NCBI GenBank assembly: GCA_031286185.1 | Contig: JAITUS010000092.1 | Span: 1 to 5,070 of the forward strand | Direction of reading: 5' to 3' | DNA: 5,070 nt | Origin: Rickettsiales bacterium | GTDB lineage: Bacteria; Pseudomonadota; Alphaproteobacteria; Rickettsiales; Anaplasmataceae | In this document: positions 1 to 5,070 of the stretch, in pieces | How the letters are laid out: every line of letters begins with the position of its first letter | Numbering within the stretch: position 1 is the stretch's first letter | Translations under genes and position numbers: made by a program | The notes under the pieces: generated by a model | The model's database searches: none | The model's input: only the letters and a program-made list of their open reading frames with translations | What the model was told of the DNA's origin: nothing

Positions 1-413
1 ATGATTTATCTCCGTGGAATAATAAAACCTGGAGTGAAATACTACTTGAGCCAACAAAAATATATGTTGATTCTTTATCGCCTATTATGTCGCAGGTAAA
101 GGGTATTGCACACATCACAGGCGGTGGCTTGGTAGATAATGTTCCACGGATTCTTCCAGAAGATTTGTTTGCAGACATAGACATTGGTTCTTGGGAATGG
201 CCAGATATATTTTTGTGGCTGATAAAAGAGGGTAAAGTAGAGAAGAGGGAAATGTTAAGGACATTTAATTGTGGTATTGGTATGGTATTGATCGTAGATC
301 CTGAGAATATGCAAAGTGTAAAAAATCATTTCCAAAAACGTGGAGAAAAAATTGAAATTATAGGAGAGCTTCATGAGAAATGTAAACCACCACTTGATGA
401 AGTAGCGCCTTAG
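1..413 (+). CDS. purM: PurM, phosphoribosylformylglycinamidine cyclo-ligase (AIR synthetase), C-terminal part, cut by the window edge
   Basis: This enzyme closes the imidazole ring, converting FGAM plus ATP to AIR in cytosolic de novo purine synthesis. The reading frame is open from base 3 (the first full codon is GAT) to the TAG at 411-413, giving 136 residues. The ATG at 87 is an internal methionine, because PurM-like sequence (LLEPTKIYVDSL) continues upstream in the same frame. Visible motifs are GIAHITGGGLVDNVPRILPE, the WPDIFLWL segment and RTFNCGIGMV, all characteristic of the AIR synthase C-terminal domain. The fragment is about 40 percent of a normal PurM of roughly 340 residues; the ATP-binding N-terminal domain lies outside the window. 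It converges on purC with no spacer. No damage is seen in the visible part, and the natural C-terminus appears present. Confidence 0.95.
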   Translation, partial: DLSPWNNKTWSEILLEPTKIYVDSLSPIMSQVKGIAHITGGGLVDNVPRILPEDLFADIDIGSWEWPDIFLWLIKEGKVEKREMLRTFNCGIGMVLIVDPENMQSVKNHFQKRGEKIEIIGELHEKCKPPLDEVAP

Positions 414-1136
414 TCAGACTAACTTTACTGACAACCTTTCTGCAACTTCTAAATATGCTTCCTTTAGGGTTCCTAAACTTAAACGGAAGACATCTTTATC
501 TAGTTTTTTGTGAGTACTGTTATCCCATAACCTACAATTGTCAGGGCTGATCTCGTCGGCTAGGATGATCTTTGTTCTATCGCTCATTAACCTGCCAAAT
601 TCTAATTTGAGGTCAACTAAATCTATTCCTGCATTTAAAAATAAGTCAATTAGAACTGTATTGATTTTTAAGGTTATAGTTCTAACCTCTTCCATTTCTT
701 CACGAGATAGCCAGCCAAAATATAGCACGTGGTTTTCATTTACCATTGGGTCAGCCAGATTATCATCTTTATAAAAAAATTCGATTATAGGAGATGTAAG
801 CTTCTCACCTTCTTTTACATAAAAACGTTTGCAAAAACTACCGGCTGCGATATTTCTCACTACTATTTCAAGAGGTATAACTTTTAGTTTTTTAACTAGC
901 TGCTCTCTTTCATTCAGAGTTTTTATAAAGTGTGTGCCAATTCCTGCTCTCTCAAGTTTTTTCATGATAAAAGCGCTAATGAAGTTATTGATTATTCCCT
1001 TACCCTCAATAATCTCATATTTTTCTTTATTAAAGGCTGTTACGTCGTCTTTAAAGTACTGTATGACAGTTAACGGGTCTTTAGCTTCAATAATGGATTT
1101 CGATTTACCTTCGTATATTATTTTGCCTGGCAGCAT
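414..1136 (-). CDS. purC: PurC, SAICAR synthetase (phosphoribosylaminoimidazole-succinocarboxamide synthase)
   Basis: PurC joins CAIR and aspartate using ATP to give SAICAR, a cytosolic step in de novo IMP synthesis. The 240-residue product is close to the usual bacterial length of about 237. Motifs in order are YEGKSK near residues 8-13 in the N-terminal nucleotide-binding region, the signature around IPLEIVVRNIAAGS (87-100), the second signature LVDLKLEFG (173-181), and DEISPDNCRLWD (194-205) at the active site. The start at ATG 1134-1136 fits the family N-terminus (short lead, then IYEGKSK), although no clear Shine-Dalgarno sequence precedes it. The gene runs convergently to purM, stop codon against stop codon, and divergently from trmD across 69 bp. 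It looks complete and functional. It is not transcribed with purM or purQ, so the purine genes here sit in separate transcription units. Confidence 0.97.
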   Translation of the reverse strand: MLPGKIIYEGKSKSIIEAKDPLTVIQYFKDDVTAFNKEKYEIIEGKGIINNFISAFIMKKLERAGIGTHFIKTLNEREQLVKKLKVIPLEIVVRNIAAGSFCKRFYVKEGEKLTSPIIEFFYKDDNLADPMVNENHVLYFGWLSREEMEEVRTITLKINTVLIDLFLNAGIDLVDLKLEFGRLMSDRTKIILADEISPDNCRLWDNSTHKKLDKDVFRLSLGTLKEAYLEVAERLSVKLV

Positions 1137-1205
1137 ATTTGATTTAACTATATATTGTAGATATTACATCAATTTACTACCTAAGTTTACTATAAATTTG
1201 CAAAG
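1137..1205. promoter_or_regulatory. Divergent intergenic spacer presumed to hold the purC and trmD promoters
   Basis: These 69 very AT-rich bases separate the start codons of purC (-) and trmD (+), so both transcripts presumably begin here. AT-rich -10-like hexamers exist on the + strand (TATATT at 1151-1156, TATAAA at 1191-1196), but I found no well-spaced -35 partner for either. The promoters are therefore inferred from gene arrangement and not identified. Neither gene has a strong ribosome binding site: trmD is preceded by GCAAAG and purC by an A/T run. Confidence 0.4.
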
Positions 1206-1913
1206 ATGTTCAATGTTACAATATTAACCATATTCCCAGATATGTTTCCTGGATCTTTGAACTATTCCCTTGCTGGAAAAGCATTGGAAAAGAAAATATG
1301 GGATCTTGAAGTGGTAAATATTCGTTCCTTTGCTAAGGACAAGCACTCAACGGTAGACGATGTTCCATATGGAGGCGGAGCAGGAATGATTATGCGCCCT
1401 GATGTTACTAGTGATGCAATTGATAGTGTGCTTGCTGCTCATAGGGATACTAAATTTATTTATGTGACTCCATCTGGCACGAGATTTAATCAAAGCATTG
1501 CAAAAGAATTGATAGAATTCCCTCATATAACAATATTGTGTGGTCGATTTGAGGGTATTGACCAAAGAGTGGTTGATGAGTATACTCCTTATGAGTTAAG
1601 TATTGGAGATTATGTACTTTCAGGAGGTGAGCCAGCTGCGATGATAGTTCTTGATGCATGTGTTAGGCTTCTTCCTGGTGTAGTAAGTAATTCTGATAGT
1701 ATTGCTGAGGAAAGTTTTAGTTATGGTGGTGGTATGCTTGAGTACCCTCAATATACTAAACCTAAGCAGTGGAGAGAACATGAAGTGCCTGAGGTTCTGT
1801 TGTCTGGTAATCACAGAAAAATAAGTGATTGGAGGCGGAAACAGTCTCAAGCTATAACAAAAAGGCGTAGACCTGAATTATTAGATGGAGATATAAATGA
1901 CAAATTTACTTGA
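1206..1913 (+). CDS. trmD: TrmD, tRNA (guanine37-N1)-methyltransferase
   Basis: TrmD is a SPOUT-class enzyme that transfers methyl from S-adenosylmethionine to N1 of G37 next to the anticodon, preventing +1 frameshifting. The product has 235 residues (E. coli 255), the shortening being mostly at the C-terminus. The start is chosen because [14 protein letters not shown] matches the conserved family N-terminus. Motifs are [13 protein letters not shown] (49-61), [12 protein letters not shown] (111-122), the trefoil-knot AdoMet loop [11 protein letters not shown] (132-142), RLLPG with R154, and LEYPQYTKP (178-186), followed by the C-terminal LLSGNH and RRPELL segments. R154 and the GG at 140-141 align with known E. 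coli functional residues. The E. coli general base D169 aligns with Glu169 here, a conservative change. trmD heads the + strand cluster and overlaps rplS by 17 nt. Confidence 0.97.
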   Translation: MFNVTILTIFPDMFPGSLNYSLAGKALEKKIWDLEVVNIRSFAKDKHSTVDDVPYGGGAGMIMRPDVTSDAIDSVLAAHRDTKFIYVTPSGTRFNQSIAKELIEFPHITILCGRFEGIDQRVVDEYTPYELSIGDYVLSGGEPAAMIVLDACVRLLPGVVSNSDSIAEESFSYGGGMLEYPQYTKPKQWREHEVPEVLLSGNHRKISDWRRKQSQAITKRRRPELLDGDINDKFT

Positions 1914-2280
1914 AAAGTTCAATAAGCAGCAAATGCAAGTGTTAGCCAAAGAATTGCCAGAGTTTCGTCCTGGCGATGATTTGAAGGTCACTTTTAAAGT
2001 GGTTGACGATGCAAGTGAACGTATGCAAATATTTGAAGGTGTATGTATATCGAAAAGAAATCGTGGATTACATTCTTCTTTTGCGGTTAGAAAAGTGAGT
2101 CATGGAGAAAGTATAGTATCCCAATTTTTTGTTTATTCTCCTGCGTTAATTTCAGTGCAAGTAACAAGAAGGGGGAAAGTTCGTAGAGCGAAATTGTACT
2201 ACTTATGTAAGCTATTTGGAAAAGCTGCAAGGATAAAGGAGCTTACTACTTACAAAAGCGGTGAGTCTAAGCAGCTTTGA
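1897..2280 (+). CDS. rplS: 50S ribosomal protein L19
   Basis: L19 lies at the 30S-50S interface of the ribosome. The 127-residue product is slightly longer than the common length of about 115, the excess being a short C-terminal tail ([11 protein letters not shown]). Diagnostic segments are FRPGDDLKV near residue 23, [21 protein letters not shown] (about 48-68), and the L19 signature VRRAKLYYL followed by GKAARIKE. The start ATG lies inside the end of trmD; GGAG at 1887-1890, six bases upstream, is a good Shine-Dalgarno sequence and supports this start. The 17-nt overlap suggests translational coupling to trmD. This gene order is common in bacteria, but the usual upstream partners rpsP and rimM are absent here. 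The stop is a tandem TGA TGA (2278-2283). Confidence 0.97.
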   Translation: MTNLLEKFNKQQMQVLAKELPEFRPGDDLKVTFKVVDDASERMQIFEGVCISKRNRGLHSSFAVRKVSHGESIVSQFFVYSPALISVQVTRRGKVRRAKLYYLCKLFGKAARIKELTTYKSGESKQL

Positions 2281-2290
2281 TGAAAAACGG

Positions 2291-2323
2291 TGTTGCTTCA
2301 GTTCTTGATGCGCTGAGGCAATA
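2291..2323 (+). promoter_or_regulatory. Stem-loop between rplS and pstA, ending at the pstA ribosome binding site
   Basis: TGTTGCTTCAG (2291-2301) pairs with CTGAGGCAATA (2313-2323) over 11 continuous base pairs, two of them G-U, around an 11-nt loop. No T-run follows on the + strand, so it is not a typical intrinsic terminator for rplS. Read on the - strand, the hairpin is followed by CCGTTTTTC, which resembles a terminator, although no - strand gene is close. The stem's 3' end touches the pstA Shine-Dalgarno sequence (AGGAAGAG, 2323-2330, 11 nt before the ATG), so it could modulate pstA translation or act as an mRNA processing or stability element. The pairing is seen; the role is inferred. 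Confidence 0.45.
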
Positions 2324-2341
2324 GGAAGAGACTGAAAATAG

Positions 2342-3592
2342 ATGAGCATAAAGACAAAGTTCCTTAAACTGCTTCAGTCCAGGCGCGTACGTGCTCGCAT
2401 AAGAAGAAAAAACAAAAGAAATAGAACATTGTATTTCTGTTCTCTCGTAACGTTAGTTGTTTCGCTTGGTTGTCCTATATGCATATTGCTGAGCATATTA
2501 ATTAACTCTTATAGCGCCTTAACAATAACGAAGATTTTGTTACCAGTTGAAATAACTGCTGATTTTGCTTTGGCAGATAATCCTAGTGATTTACGATATA
2601 AGTCCATTGACTTACTTAATGATTCTCTACGTAAAGTGTTTAAAGGGACCGATTTCAGGAGTAATGACGAGATTTTAAGTCGTAATTCTTATAAGGAGCT
2701 AGAGAATTTTTTTCGTAGGAAAGTGAAGCACAGTGGTGAATATGAAATCTGGTTTACTGCATCAAGTATAATCAATTCAATAAACAAAGATAAATATTTC
2801 AATAATCATTATGCTGAACTGCTTAGTTGGCTAAAAGAAAAGGGGAGAGTGGAAAAGTTCTTTAATAAGTCTTTATTTCTTAAATCTGATTCTTGTGAAC
2901 CTGAAAATGCAGGGATTTTGGGAGCATTCATCGGCTCATTAATGACGATTATGGTATGTCTAGCTTTGGCATTACCAATAGGAATTATGTCAGGCATCTA
3001 TCTTCATGAATTTATGCCCAGGAACAGTATAATAACTAGCATTGTAGAGGTTAGTATAAATAATCTTGCTGCAGTGCCTTCGATAATATTTGGTGTAGTA
3101 GGGTTAACTCTCTACCTTGGTATATTTGGTTTACCTCGTTCTTCGCCGCTTGTTGGTGGAATGACTCTTTCATTTATGATGTTACCTAATATTATAATTG
3201 CAACAAAAAATGCCTTTGCGAACGTTCCTATTACAATAAAAGATGCAGCTTTTGCTCTTGGAGCGCCTCACATCAAGGTAATATTGGATCACTCTCTACC
3301 GATTGCATTACCGAGAATAATACATGGTGCTGTGCTTGCAGTTGCAAGAGTTTTAGGTGAGTCCTCTCCTTTACTTATGATAGGTATGGTAGCATTTATA
3401 GCTGACACACCAGCATCCTTTTTCGATCCGGCAACTGTTTTGCCTGTACAAATATACATATGGTCAAGTAGTCCTGAGATTGCATTTGTTGAGCTTGCTG
3501 CTATTGCAATTATAGCTTTGTTGATAATGTTGTTTGCTCTGAATTTAGTAGCAAATTTTGTAAAAAGAAAATTCGAGTTTTTTAATTTTTAA
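2342..3592 (+). CDS. pstA: PstA, phosphate ABC transporter permease with extended N-terminal/periplasmic domain
   Basis: PstA is one of two inner-membrane permease subunits of the PstSCAB high-affinity phosphate importer. The 416-residue product is much longer than the E. coli form of about 296. A strongly basic N-terminus (residues 14-28) precedes a first membrane segment (about 30-55). Residues about 60-188 form a hydrophilic insert, probably periplasmic, of the DUF3333-like type seen in some alphaproteobacterial PstA proteins. Five further hydrophobic segments follow (about 191-218, 232-262, 268-288, 325-353, 381-407), giving the binding-protein-dependent permease core. The EAA loop that contacts the PstB ATPase is visible from DAAFALGAP (301-309) to the LP at 323-324. 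The start is supported by AGGAAGAG at 2323-2330. pstS, pstC and pstB are not in the window. The gene lies between rplS and purQ and is probably cotranscribed with both. Confidence 0.92.
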   Translation: MSIKTKFLKLLQSRRVRARIRRKNKRNRTLYFCSLVTLVVSLGCPICILLSILINSYSALTITKILLPVEITADFALADNPSDLRYKSIDLLNDSLRKVFKGTDFRSNDEILSRNSYKELENFFRRKVKHSGEYEIWFTASSIINSINKDKYFNNHYAELLSWLKEKGRVEKFFNKSLFLKSDSCEPENAGILGAFIGSLMTIMVCLALALPIGIMSGIYLHEFMPRNSIITSIVEVSINNLAAVPSIIFGVVGLTLYLGIFGLPRSSPLVGGMTLSFMMLPNIIIATKNAFANVPITIKDAAFALGAPHIKVILDHSLPIALPRIIHGAVLAVARVLGESSPLLMIGMVAFIADTPASFFDPATVLPVQIYIWSSSPEIAFVELAAIAIIALLIMLFALNLVANFVKRKFEFFNF

Positions 3593-3595
3593 TTC

Positions 3596-4402
3596 ATGAA
3601 AATTATTGTTTTATCTGGTTATGGCTTGAACTGTGAGAAGGAAACTACATTTGCATTTATAGAATGTAGTAGAAAACTTGGTATCAACAATGTAGAAGTG
3701 AAGATCGTTCACATTAATGAGATCATAGGTAATCCAGGTGAACTAAAATCAAGTGATATACTAGCAATTCCAGGAGGTTTTTCCTATGGTGATGACACTG
3801 GTGCTGGTAATGCGTTTGCTTTGCGCATTAGAAACAACTTGTTAGACGAGCTTCAAGATTTTTTATCTCAGGATAAGCTTGTTATAGGAATATGTAATGG
3901 TTGTCAGGTATTAGTGAAGTTAATTCCAGAATTCTCTAACCTGGCTTTTATACGCAATGATGTAGGTAATTATCAATGCCGTTGGGTTAGAGTGAAAGTT
4001 AGCCCACAAAGTAATTCTGTTTGGCTACGGGGCCTAAATGAGCTGTATCTTCCTATTGCTCATGGAGAAGGCAAGTTTTTTATGGATCAGAGTGTTTTGG
4101 ATCAATTGATTGAAAACAATTCCATTGCACTGCGTTATGTTGATGAAGAAGGTAACTATGCCAACTTGCAGTTTCCTTGCAATCCGAACGGATCTACGTA
4201 CGATCTGGCAGCCTTATCAGATAAAAGTGGTAGAGTACTGGCTTTAATGCCTCATCCAGAGAGAGGAATATTTTTCACTCAGCAGGACAACTGGCCGCTT
4301 GAAAAAGAGAAATGCAAGCGCTTAGGTGCCGCTATGCCAAAATATGGCGATGGAATGCTTATATTTGAAAATGCACTGAAATATTTTGCGCAAGCGTTGT
4401 AA
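3596..4402 (+). CDS. purQ: PurQ, glutamine amidotransferase subunit of FGAM synthase (long form)
   Basis: PurQ hydrolyses glutamine and passes ammonia to PurL, which converts FGAR to FGAM in de novo purine synthesis. It is a class I (triad) glutaminase. Visible features are an N-terminal LSGYGLNCEKET (6-17), the oxyanion region PGGFSYGDD (59-67), the nucleophile elbow GICNGCQ with Cys100, the conserved AHGEGKF (155-161), and the catalytic His220 and Glu222 in MPHPERG. All triad residues are present. At 268 residues it is longer than the Bacillus-type PurQ of about 227; its GYGLNC start and NPNGS (197-201 region) resemble the longer form found in archaea and some bacteria. The ATG lies 3 nt after the pstA stop with no recognisable Shine-Dalgarno sequence, which suggests translation coupled to pstA. 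purL is not in the window. Confidence 0.95.
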   Translation: MKIIVLSGYGLNCEKETTFAFIECSRKLGINNVEVKIVHINEIIGNPGELKSSDILAIPGGFSYGDDTGAGNAFALRIRNNLLDELQDFLSQDKLVIGICNGCQVLVKLIPEFSNLAFIRNDVGNYQCRWVRVKVSPQSNSVWLRGLNELYLPIAHGEGKFFMDQSVLDQLIENNSIALRYVDEEGNYANLQFPCNPNGSTYDLAALSDKSGRVLALMPHPERGIFFTQQDNWPLEKEKCKRLGAAMPKYGDGMLIFENALKYFAQAL

Positions 4403-4457
4403 TACGACACAATGTTGCATAGTAAACGGTGTCAACCAATAGAAACAAAAAAACTAC

Positions 4458-4486
4458 TTGACAACCTTCACCAGTCCTCTTATCAT
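4458..4486 (+). promoter_or_regulatory. Near-consensus sigma70 promoter
   Basis: A perfect -35 hexamer TTGACA (4458-4463) is followed by exactly 17 nt and a -10 hexamer TATCAT (4481-4486), which matches TATAAT at five of six positions. Initiation is predicted near A4493. This is the best promoter I found in the window, and no intact protein-coding gene lies downstream. The predicted start falls one base before the 5' strand of the closing stem of the structured RNA at 4494-4664, so two independent signals agree on the 5' end. Confidence 0.75.
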
Positions 4487-4492
4487 AGTACT

Positions 4493-4666
4493 ATGGGTGT
4501 TTTAGGCCTAAAATTTATCTTTAATCTTTGTATTACGTGACAAAAGCACAGTATAAAACTAGGCGTGTTATGTTTAATTTTTGCAGCATGGACACTGCTT
4601 GTCTTTATAAATTTTTGTCTACATTAGCTGGACCTTGCTTATAAGTCGTTTAAGACAGCACCCAAC
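4493..4666 (+). ncRNA. ssrS: Candidate 6S RNA (RNA polymerase-binding regulatory RNA)
   Basis: 6S RNA binds the housekeeping holoenzyme by mimicking an open promoter. Hand folding gives the expected architecture. The closing stem pairs TGGGTG (4494-4499) with CACCCA (4659-4664) and TTTTA (4500-4504) with TAAGA (4651-4655), leaving a 3-nt bulge. A large central bubble follows (4505-4528 opposite 4624-4650), with a possible small AGC/GCT hairpin on its 3' strand. A long imperfect terminal hairpin spans 4529-4623: TGTA/TACA, GACAAAA/TTTTGTC, TATAAA/TTTATA, TAGGC/GCTTG, GTGTT/GGACAC and ATGTT/AGCAT, about 32 pairs around a 10-nt loop (4575-4584). The length of about 171 nt fits the family (E. coli 184). 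A near-consensus promoter ends just upstream. The pairings are seen; the 6S identity is inferred from shape, size and promoter, not from a sequence match. Another structured small RNA is the main alternative. The 3' end is uncertain. Confidence 0.62.
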
Positions 4667-4686
4667 TTCAGGTTTTAAAATAGAGA

Positions 4687-4728
4687 GAGGAATAACTAGC
4701 TACCTCGGGGTTTTATTGTCTTTTTTTT
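4687..4728 (+). terminator. Possible weak intrinsic terminator downstream of the RNA gene
   Basis: GAGG (4687-4690) can pair with CCTC (4703-4706) across a 12-nt loop. It is followed by GGGG and a T-rich stretch that includes TTTTATT (4711-4717) and eight consecutive T (4721-4728). The T-tract is striking but the stem is short, so this is only a candidate end for the transcript that starts near 4493. It would make a precursor of about 235 nt that is trimmed to the folded core. Confidence 0.35.
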
Positions 4729-4778
4729 CTGCCTGGTAATTTTCTTAAATGTTTATTGCTAAAAGAGTCCAAGATAGG

Positions 4779-4792
4779 TGTTATTCCAGCGC
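4779..4792 (+). repeat. Half of a degenerate Wolbachia-like palindromic repeat
   Basis: TGTTATTCCAGCGC (4779-4792) matches TGTCATCCCAGTGC (4801-4814) at 11 of 14 positions, and all three differences are transitions. The second copy is the left arm of an intact palindrome, whereas this copy lacks its complementary right arm (expected GCGCTGGAAT); CTCCTATGG follows instead. It looks like the remnant of a truncated related palindrome. Confidence 0.45.
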
Positions 4793-4800
4793 TCCTATGG

Positions 4801-4831
4801 TGTCATCCCAGTGCTTGACACTGGGATCTAG
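4801..4831. repeat. Short palindromic intergenic repeat
   Basis: ATCCCAGTG (4805-4813) and CACTGGGAT (4819-4827) form a perfect 9-bp inverted repeat around the loop CTTGA, flanked by TGTC on the left and CTAG on the right. From general knowledge, sequences of the form TGTCATCCCAGTG...CACTGGGATC are widely dispersed between Wolbachia genes. It is not followed by a convincing T-tract, so a terminator role is doubtful. It lies 22 bases upstream of the truncated GIY-YIG fragment. Confidence 0.7.
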
Positions 4832-4849
4832 TAATTTTATTTATTATAT

Positions 4850-4978
4850 ATGGAAAGTTATTATATTTATATACTTGCAAGCAAACACAATAAAGCTCTA
4901 TATATAGGTGTCACGTCAAATCTAGTTAAACGGGTTTGGGAACACAAGAACAAGGTATCTGTTCAGGGGACCGGCTGA
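4850..4978 (+). pseudogene. Truncated GIY-YIG endonuclease (UPF0213-like) gene fragment
   Basis: The frame from ATG 4850 to TGA 4976-4978 encodes 42 residues. It begins MESYYIYILASKHNKALYIG and continues VTSNLVKRVWEHKNK. This matches the start of small single-domain GIY-YIG nucleases: YYIYIL is the first strand, LYIG the second motif, and the T-N-L-x-x-R helix contains the catalytic-type Arg, followed by EHK. Family members are normally about 80-100 residues and continue with a segment like F-T-x-x-Y and a later metal-binding Glu. Here recognisable homology stops near residue 36, and the last residues (SVQGTG) look unrelated. The C-terminal half is missing, so nuclease activity is unlikely. 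The other two frames downstream do not restore the domain over the roughly 90 remaining bases, which suggests a deletion or rearrangement and not a simple frameshift. Confidence 0.75.
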
Positions 4979-5070
4979 GGAACAAGCAAAAGGCTTTAAA
5001 TGATCTATTTTTCGCCTAAAAGCGTGCAAAGTGTTAACAAATCAACCACATTACATCTTATTTAGCCCAC
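4979..5070. other. Unassigned AT-rich tail of the window
   Basis: These 92 bases follow the broken GIY-YIG fragment. No open frame of useful length exists on either strand, and I see no tRNA-like fold, promoter pair or strong hairpin. A weak AGGC (4990-4993) and GCCT (5014-5017) pairing is the only inverted match noticed. It may be part of a dispersed repeat or the inner edge of a rearrangement, but nothing here proves that. Confidence 0.3.

Noticed and set aside
538..774. Open frame of 78 codons on the + strand within purC
   Set aside because: It lies antisense to the well-supported purC and its translation shows no recognisable motif; it is a shadow of the real gene.
829..1227. Open frame of 132 codons on the + strand across purC and the start of trmD
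   Set aside because: It is antisense to purC, overlaps the conserved TrmD start in another frame, and has a low-complexity hydrophobic composition typical of shadow frames.
1347..1850. Two - strand open frames inside trmD
   Set aside because: Both are antisense to a clearly conserved trmD and have no family features.
2809..2997. A - strand open frame of 62 codons inside pstA
   Set aside because: It is antisense to the pstA coding sequence with no independent support.
4406..4433. GACAC/GTGTC inverted repeat just after purQ as a terminator
   Set aside because: The stem is only 5 bp with an 18-nt loop and is followed by A-rich sequence with no T-tract, so it is not convincing as an intrinsic terminator.
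4493..4728. tmRNA, 4.5S SRP RNA or RNase P RNA instead of 6S RNA
   Set aside because: I saw no tRNA-like ends or tag reading frame, no SRP GGAAGGU-type loop, and no RNase P core motifs, whereas the rod with a central bubble fits 6S.
1..5070. CRISPR array, prophage genes, toxin-antitoxin pair or a novel defence system
   Set aside because: No direct-repeat array, integrase, capsid or transposase, or small gene pair was seen; the coding content is standard housekeeping genes plus one broken nuclease fragment.

Overview
The window reads as chromosomal DNA of a Wolbachia-type endosymbiont (Rickettsiales, Anaplasmataceae). This is inferred from low GC, rickettsial-looking housekeeping proteins, purine genes scattered among unrelated genes, a PstA with a long N-terminal insert, and a short ATCCCAGTG...CACTGGGAT palindrome of the kind common between Wolbachia genes. 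No database search was possible, so the species is not fixed.

Layout. Bases 1-413 hold the 3' part of purM (+), whose stop codon directly abuts the stop codon of purC (-, 414-1136). A 69-bp divergent spacer (1137-1205) separates purC from a compact + strand cluster: trmD (1206-1913), rplS (1897-2280, overlapping trmD by 17 nt), pstA (2342-3592) and purQ (3596-4402, only 3 nt after pstA). A stem-loop occupies most of the rplS-pstA gap and ends at the pstA Shine-Dalgarno sequence.

The last 668 bases (4403-5070) contain no intact protein gene but are not empty. They carry a near-consensus sigma70 promoter (TTGACA, 17 nt, TATCAT at 4458-4486). At its predicted start point begins a segment of about 171 nt (4494-4664) that I could fold by hand into the rod-with-central-bubble architecture of 6S RNA: a closing stem, a large central bubble, and a long imperfect terminal hairpin. 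Further on come a T-rich possible terminator, a degenerate half repeat, an intact palindrome, a truncated GIY-YIG endonuclease fragment (4850-4978) and about 90 unexplained bases.

Function. PurM, PurC and PurQ act in de novo IMP synthesis. TrmD and L19 serve translation (tRNA m1G37 methylation and the 50S subunit), keeping the trmD-rplS part of the widespread rpsP-rimM-trmD-rplS operon. PstA is one membrane subunit of a phosphate importer whose partners are not in the window. Most of the window is ordinary housekeeping sequence; the 6S-like RNA locus is its most notable unlabelled content.
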